62,645 bases of DNA from Pseudomonas graminis (GTDB lineage: Bacteria; Pseudomonadota; Gammaproteobacteria; Pseudomonadales; Pseudomonadaceae), in contig NZ_FOHW01000033.1 of assembly GCF_900111735.1 (NCBI RefSeq), positions 1 through 62,645 on the forward strand. The letters are read 5' to 3'. A program made the translations under genes and the position numbers. The notes beneath the pieces are model-generated. The model saw nothing but the letters and a program-made list of their open reading frames with translations, was not told where the DNA came from and did not search any database. Shown here one piece after another: positions 58,636-62,645 of the stretch; the stretch's first letter is position 1, and each line of letters starts with the position of its first letter.

Positions 58636-61557
58636 ATGACCGTTGCCCCCGCCCGCCCACCCGTTGCATCCCTGAGCCAGGACCGAACTGCCCTCGTTAA
58701 AATGAGTGAGCGCCTGGTCGAGGCCTGCCCGGACATGCGCGAAATGGCCCGCAGCATCGCCCAGGAAATCCTCCTGCGTCACACCGGTCACGACATCGAG
58801 CCCGACACAGTTTATTGGCACTGCTTCCACACCGCAGAGAGCAGCCCGCGATCGTTCAATGGCTGGCAACACCAGGACGCGCCTTACCAATCGATGACCC
58901 TTGCGCAGTTGGTCATGCACCGTTTCAACCCTCACGATCAGGACAACGCCGACACCCTGCAGATGCTCAGCGGGTTCTACACCGCGGGCCCTGATGCAGA
59001 AGCATTCGATGAGCGAAACGAGGTCATGATGTTGCCAGCGCAGGTCATGAGCGACTTCTGGGCAGTGGATTTCAAATCCCGCTTTCAAGAGAAGTTGAAG
59101 ACGTTCTGGCGCGACTTCGCCGACGATTTCCGCACCCTGGCCAAAGCCAACTTCATCGCCACCGCCTTCGAAGACCACCACGCCGGCTGGCTCAGCGTAG
59201 AAGATCTGCGAACCGTCTTGCGTGCGGCTAACGTTGAACCGACCGATTCTCCGAGCCTGCAAACACTCCAGGCCAGCGCGCCGGCCAGTCTTGACGCGAA
59301 CGTCTGGACCTTCGACGTGATCGGGTACGATGCCAGCGACATCTTGCGAATCGTGACCTCGACCGGCCGACAGATCCTCTACACGCCCGGCGAAGTACAG
59401 GCGTTTCATACCTTCGATACGCCGGAAGAGCTGCACTGGTGGCTGCTGTCGCAGAACAACCGCCCGGAGCGACGTGCACGCTTCATGGGGCACTTCCCGC
59501 TGTCGGCCCATGGCGAGGCCGATGAAAACATCGGGCTGTTTCACGGCCTGGATGTGCTCTACACCACGTGGGGCGCGGCGCATCCCGGTCTGATCAATCA
59601 ACAGAGTCGGCCTGTGTCAGGGGACCCGTTCGCTCATCTGCGCGACGTAATCCGGGCGCGGATGTTTGCCGACGCAGATCTGGCGCTGCATTCCAACGGC
59701 GACCTGCGCAAACAGATGTGGATCGGCTATCTGCGATCGTTCTCTCAACTGTCCGGTGCGCTGGCAGCGATTGACTGGCCGATTGCGCTGGCAGCCGTGG
59801 GCGCCGGCATCGCCGACATGGGGCTCAACATCGATCAGGCCGTGAACGGCGCGAGCACCGCTCAGCGCAAGGCCGGGGTCATCGGCGCCGTCACTGCGGG
59901 CATCGACACGCTGTTTAATAGTGCATTTCTTGTGGGCGGAGAGGCGTTGGCGGAAGGCGAGCTACCGCAGCCTGAAGCCGGGTTGGAGCCAGTCCCCGAA
60001 GTCGATGAACCTGTGGGTGGGTTCGTAGAGACGCCGGGCTTCGAACCCGAATCCGTTTACCCCTTTGAGCGCAACGATGGGCTGAATTCTTTCGAGACCA
60101 ACATGCTGCTGGATGCCTTCGAGCCCATACGTGAAGAGGGCAAGATGAACGGCATCTACCTGACCGATCAAGGCGAAACCTTTATCGAGATCGATGGCTT
60201 CGCCTACGCCGTTCGCTACATCAACGAACTGAAATCCTGGGCCATCATCGACCCTGAGAACCCCTTCTCGTTTTATCGCAACAGACCCGTACGGCTTAAC
60301 AGCGCCGGGAAGTGGGCGTCGATCAATCCCTTGACCCTGCGGGGCGGCGGGAAGGCGCTGAGCAAGCAGGCGGTCGGCCGAGGCGCCGTCACTCCAGCTC
60401 CCGTTCACAGCCCGTACGAAGTTCCGGAGGCGCTCAAAGCTGATCTCATGGACGGCGCACAACATGGTGGACGTCGTGTCGATGACCGCTACCACAGCGG
60501 TGACTTCAGCACACGCGACCCTTATGACGATTTCAAACGCCTGCGTCACGGTCTGCGCAATGACGCCGACGCATTCTTCACGACACTCCAACTGCCCCCG
60601 CGCCCGGAAATTCCTGAGCTGCCTACCGATGCGCCGTTGAAAAGCACGCTGAAGACGTTGTTCCAACGATCACCGGGTCTGGTCATCGGCGAGAGTCACG
60701 CCGGCATCGGTAGCAAACAGTTTCTGATCGAACAGATGCCGCGTCTCGCCAAGCTCAAGGTGCGAACGCTGTATATGGAGCACCTGATGAGCGATTTTCA
60801 TCAGGCAGATCTGGATGCTTTTTCAAGGACCGGTGATATGTCGCCTCAGCTTGAAGCCTATGTCGACACCCTCGACAAAGGGCACCGGACTGATCCCACC
60901 GGTAAACACACCTTCATGGCCGTGCTCAAAGCCGCCAGAGCCAATAGAGTGCGAATCAGCGCCATCGACTGTATGGCGAGTTACCGCCTCGACGGCGTAG
61001 AGGGTGGTGAACGAACCCTTAGGCAAAAAATGATGAACTACTTCGCCAAAGGCGTTATCGATTCGCATCAGGCATCAAACAGCGGCAACTGGGTCGCGCT
61101 GGTCGGCAACTCCCACGCCAACACCTATCAGGGCATCCCGGGCGTGGCCGAACTGGAAGGCGTCATCGGATTGCGCATCGAAGATGTACGCGTCATGGAG
61201 TCCGGAGGGATCACCCCTGACCCCGGTGCCGAGATGTTCGATTCTATGGGCCGTCGCGCAGGAACAGTAAAGAGCGACTTACGCCTGCAATACCTGAGTG
61301 AGGCGCCCCGGCAGGAAACCGATCTGGAAAATACGCTGCTCCACCCCGGCATGTTCACGCTCGAACGAACCGGCGAAGGGGTGACGCTCATACACCGCAA
61401 CAAAGCAGGCGCTGCAGTTCATACGGAGGTTAAACACGAGGGTAATCGCGTGTACATCGACCGCCCGGCATGGCCCCGTATCAGCGGACGCAGGTTCGAT
61501 ACCTTGGCGGATCTGACGACTGCGCTGGAGCTGATGGGGATGAGGCTGGTGGGCTGA
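58636..61557 (+). CDS. Large putative toxin with Tiki/ChaN-like effector domain
   Basis: 973 residues from ATG 58636 (MTVAPARPPVASLSQDRTAL), with an AAGGAAG ribosome site. The N-terminal half (to about 370) resembles the dermonecrotic-toxin N-terminal region found in many pseudomonad proteins. A hydrophobic part (about 377-440, AIDWPIALAAVGAGIADMGL) may insert in membranes. The C-terminal third has GESHAGIGSKQFL (E686, H688), TLYMEHLMSDF (E715, H716) and GNSHANTY (H827), the ChaN/Tiki/EreA-type metal-hydrolase pattern seen in the C2 region of Pasteurella toxin. Labelled 'membrane-targeted effector domain' toxins in databases, by my memory. No immunity gene or secretion partner is adjacent. 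Confidence 0.85.
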   Translation: MTVAPARPPVASLSQDRTALVKMSERLVEACPDMREMARSIAQEILLRHTGHDIEPDTVYWHCFHTAESSPRSFNGWQHQDAPYQSMTLAQLVMHRFNPHDQDNADTLQMLSGFYTAGPDAEAFDERNEVMMLPAQVMSDFWAVDFKSRFQEKLKTFWRDFADDFRTLAKANFIATAFEDHHAGWLSVEDLRTVLRAANVEPTDSPSLQTLQASAPASLDANVWTFDVIGYDASDILRIVTSTGRQILYTPGEVQAFHTFDTPEELHWWLLSQNNRPERRARFMGHFPLSAHGEADENIGLFHGLDVLYTTWGAAHPGLINQQSRPVSGDPFAHLRDVIRARMFADADLALHSNGDLRKQMWIGYLRSFSQLSGALAAIDWPIALAAVGAGIADMGLNIDQAVNGASTAQRKAGVIGAVTAGIDTLFNSAFLVGGEALAEGELPQPEAGLEPVPEVDEPVGGFVETPGFEPESVYPFERNDGLNSFETNMLLDAFEPIREEGKMNGIYLTDQGETFIEIDGFAYAVRYINELKSWAIIDPENPFSFYRNRPVRLNSAGKWASINPLTLRGGGKALSKQAVGRGAVTPAPVHSPYEVPEALKADLMDGAQHGGRRVDDRYHSGDFSTRDPYDDFKRLRHGLRNDADAFFTTLQLPPRPEIPELPTDAPLKSTLKTLFQRSPGLVIGESHAGIGSKQFLIEQMPRLAKLKVRTLYMEHLMSDFHQADLDAFSRTGDMSPQLEAYVDTLDKGHRTDPTGKHTFMAVLKAARANRVRISAIDCMASYRLDGVEGGERTLRQKMMNYFAKGVIDSHQASNSGNWVALVGNSHANTYQGIPGVAELEGVIGLRIEDVRVMESGGITPDPGAEMFDSMGRRAGTVKSDLRLQYLSEAPRQETDLENTLLHPGMFTLERTGEGVTLIHRNKAGAAVHTEVKHEGNRVYIDRPAWPRISGRRFDTLADLTTALELMGMRLVG

Positions 61558-61573
61558 GGCGGAAAACGTAAAA

Positions 61574-61604
61574 AGCCGAGTGAGACGTTGAGGCTCACTC
61601 GGCT
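61574..61604 (+). terminator. Terminator of the large toxin gene
   Basis: AGCCGAGTGAG (61574-61584), nine-base loop, CTCACTCGGCT (61594-61604), then TTCGCTT; 11-bp perfect stem 16 bp after the stop. Confidence 0.85.
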
Positions 61605-61949
61605 TTCGCTTACGACGGTGTGGCAGTAGTCAGCTGAGGTAGCCGATCACTCCCACTCGAACATCAACAATAATTAAAACCCCATAAAGATCATATGCTT
61701 ACTTTAATTCTATAAGCTGATACCACGAAAAATACCATTAATGGAAAACTGTTTTCGCACGCTCGGTATTACTAACGCGGTGTGGTTAGCAGACGGAAAC
61801 TCGATCAAGTGCCGCGAGTAGTCCACATTGGATCTCAGACTGATAAGATCATCATTGGTAATGTGCAGTGTGATAGACGCCTTGGTGCCCACAGCCACCT
61901 ATCGCAAATTTTTCATGATTGCTTGTACCCCTCTGTTGTAGTTGTCGGA
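61605..61949. other. AT-richer intergenic region with no secure gene
   Basis: About 345 bp, AT-richer than the flanks. A minus-strand 62-codon frame (61710-61898, GTG start, ...TLHITNDDLISLRSNVDYSR...) is protein-like in composition but has no good ribosome site and matches no family I know. It may be a remnant. Nothing else recognisable. Confidence 0.3.
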
Positions 61950-62560
61950 ACTGGTTCAGGCCGCCCTGACACAGGTATTTGATGTGCATTTAGTCCTCAA
62001 GGCCGTAGCGTGAACCCTCGCGGCCATACCCCGATTCTTTGACACCCCCAAACGGGGCGGTCTCTGCAGCAAGAGCCCCTTCGTTGATGCCCACGATCCC
62101 CGAATGGAGTGTCGTTGGCCATTTCGATCACTTGCGCTTCAGTCGTGAAGCGGAAAATGGGGGCCACGGGGCCGAATGTCTCTTCGTTGCAAAGCTCCAT
62201 TTGCGAGTTCGCATTGATCAGCACTGTCGGCGCGTAGTAGTTCGGACCGTCTGCGACAGCGTCGCGGATGCGTAGACCTCCGGTGGCGATTTCTGCGCCT
62301 TTTGAAACAGCGTCATCCACGTGGCGGGCGATCTTGTCGATGGCGCGGGCGTTGATCATCGGACCAATCTGAGAATCGCTGTGGGAGGCTGGCCCAACCT
62401 TGAGCGCGCTGACTCTTGCCACCAGCTTTTCAACGAATTTATCGTGAACAGCGCTCTGCACATAGATCCGATTGGGGCACACGCAGGTCTGACCGCCGTT
62501 ACGAAATTTGGAGACCATGAGGCCGTCCACTGCAGCGTCGCCAGCCAACTGGGGTACGGC
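61950..62560 (-). pseudogene. Decayed succinate-semialdehyde dehydrogenase (GabD-like) fragment
   Basis: A minus-strand frame reads DGLMVSKFRNGGQTCVCPNR, with the catalytic Cys region GGQTCVCPN, then ...ELCNEETFGPVAPIFRFTTE and AQVIEMANDTPFG. At 62100 the frame changes: the continuing sequence IVGINEGALAAETAPFGGVK then ESGYGREGSRYGLED lies one frame away, and about 25 codons normally between them (the AAYFYSRDIGR region) are missing. A TAA replaces the expected Tyr near 61990 and MHIKYLCQGGL follows. The 5' half of the gene is absent beyond about 62550. So at least a frame-breaking deletion, a nonsense mutation and a 5' truncation are present. Confidence 0.85.
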
Positions 62561-62645
62561 TCATTAGCCGCCTTTAGCTGAGCCTTTAAACGTTCTCCGG
62601 GCTTGTCCCCAGGTGCTGTCCGAGCAACAACAACGTAGCGGATCA

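Overview
The window is chromosomal DNA of a Pseudomonas, most like the P. fluorescens lineage. This rests on a complete seven-gene wsp operon, the gene order prfB-lysS, recJ, thrC-hom-dsbC-xerD, rplS-trmD-rimM-rpsP-ffh, purT and purL-mltF-tadA that I remember from Pseudomonas genomes, high-GC coding bias, and several families of Pseudomonas-type intergenic REP inverted repeats. It reads as a well-ordered core with accessory, eroding DNA at both ends.

Left end (1-4.9 kb): the 3' end of an Rhs polymorphic toxin gene with its own C-terminal toxin domain and a 4-bp-overlapping immunity candidate. Then comes a displaced second Rhs tail, broken in the core but with an intact different toxin domain and its own overlapping immunity candidate. 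Then comes a run of four related small genes of the repeat-containing, immunity-like type: two intact, one interrupted by an 83-bp repeat, and one surviving only as a 3' fossil. A short GC-rich imperfect palindrome (core GGGGACGGACCCC) and a hairpin of the GGGACAGATT type recur at the cassette joints. This is the most unusual part of the window.

4.9-20.3 kb (all minus strand): a lipoprotein alpha/beta hydrolase; a TetR regulator, lipoprotein and QEGLA-motif putative zinc peptidase trio; lysS and prfB (with the RF2 autoregulatory frameshift); and the Wsp surface-sensing operon wspA-B-C-D-E-F-R, which controls c-di-GMP through the diguanylate cyclase WspR.

20.6-33.8 kb: a TerB-like DUF533 protein, a four-gene polyamine-type ABC importer with a REP hairpin after the binding-protein gene, an Old Yellow Enzyme, recJ, yaeQ, a periplasmic solute-binding-like protein, a DUF3509 protein, and a BvgS-like sensor that ends just before where its kinase domain should begin.

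33.9-58.5 kb: housekeeping genes. These are thrC, hom, dsbC, xerD; the ribosomal/tRNA-modification operon rpsP-rimM-trmD-rplS; ffh; a CcsA-like membrane protein and a CorB/CNNM-like protein; an MHS-family transporter; purT; DUF1289 and gamma carbonic anhydrase; two Nudix hydrolases; an L,D-transpeptidase-like protein; a NIF3-like protein; purL; mltF; tadA; and a Tat-exported multicopper oxidase.

Right end (58.6-62.6 kb): a large putative effector toxin with a Tiki/ChaN-like C-terminal domain and a strong terminator, then AT-richer DNA and a decayed succinate-semialdehyde dehydrogenase fragment. This again suggests an accessory insertion site. No rRNA, tRNA, CRISPR array or intact transposase gene was seen.
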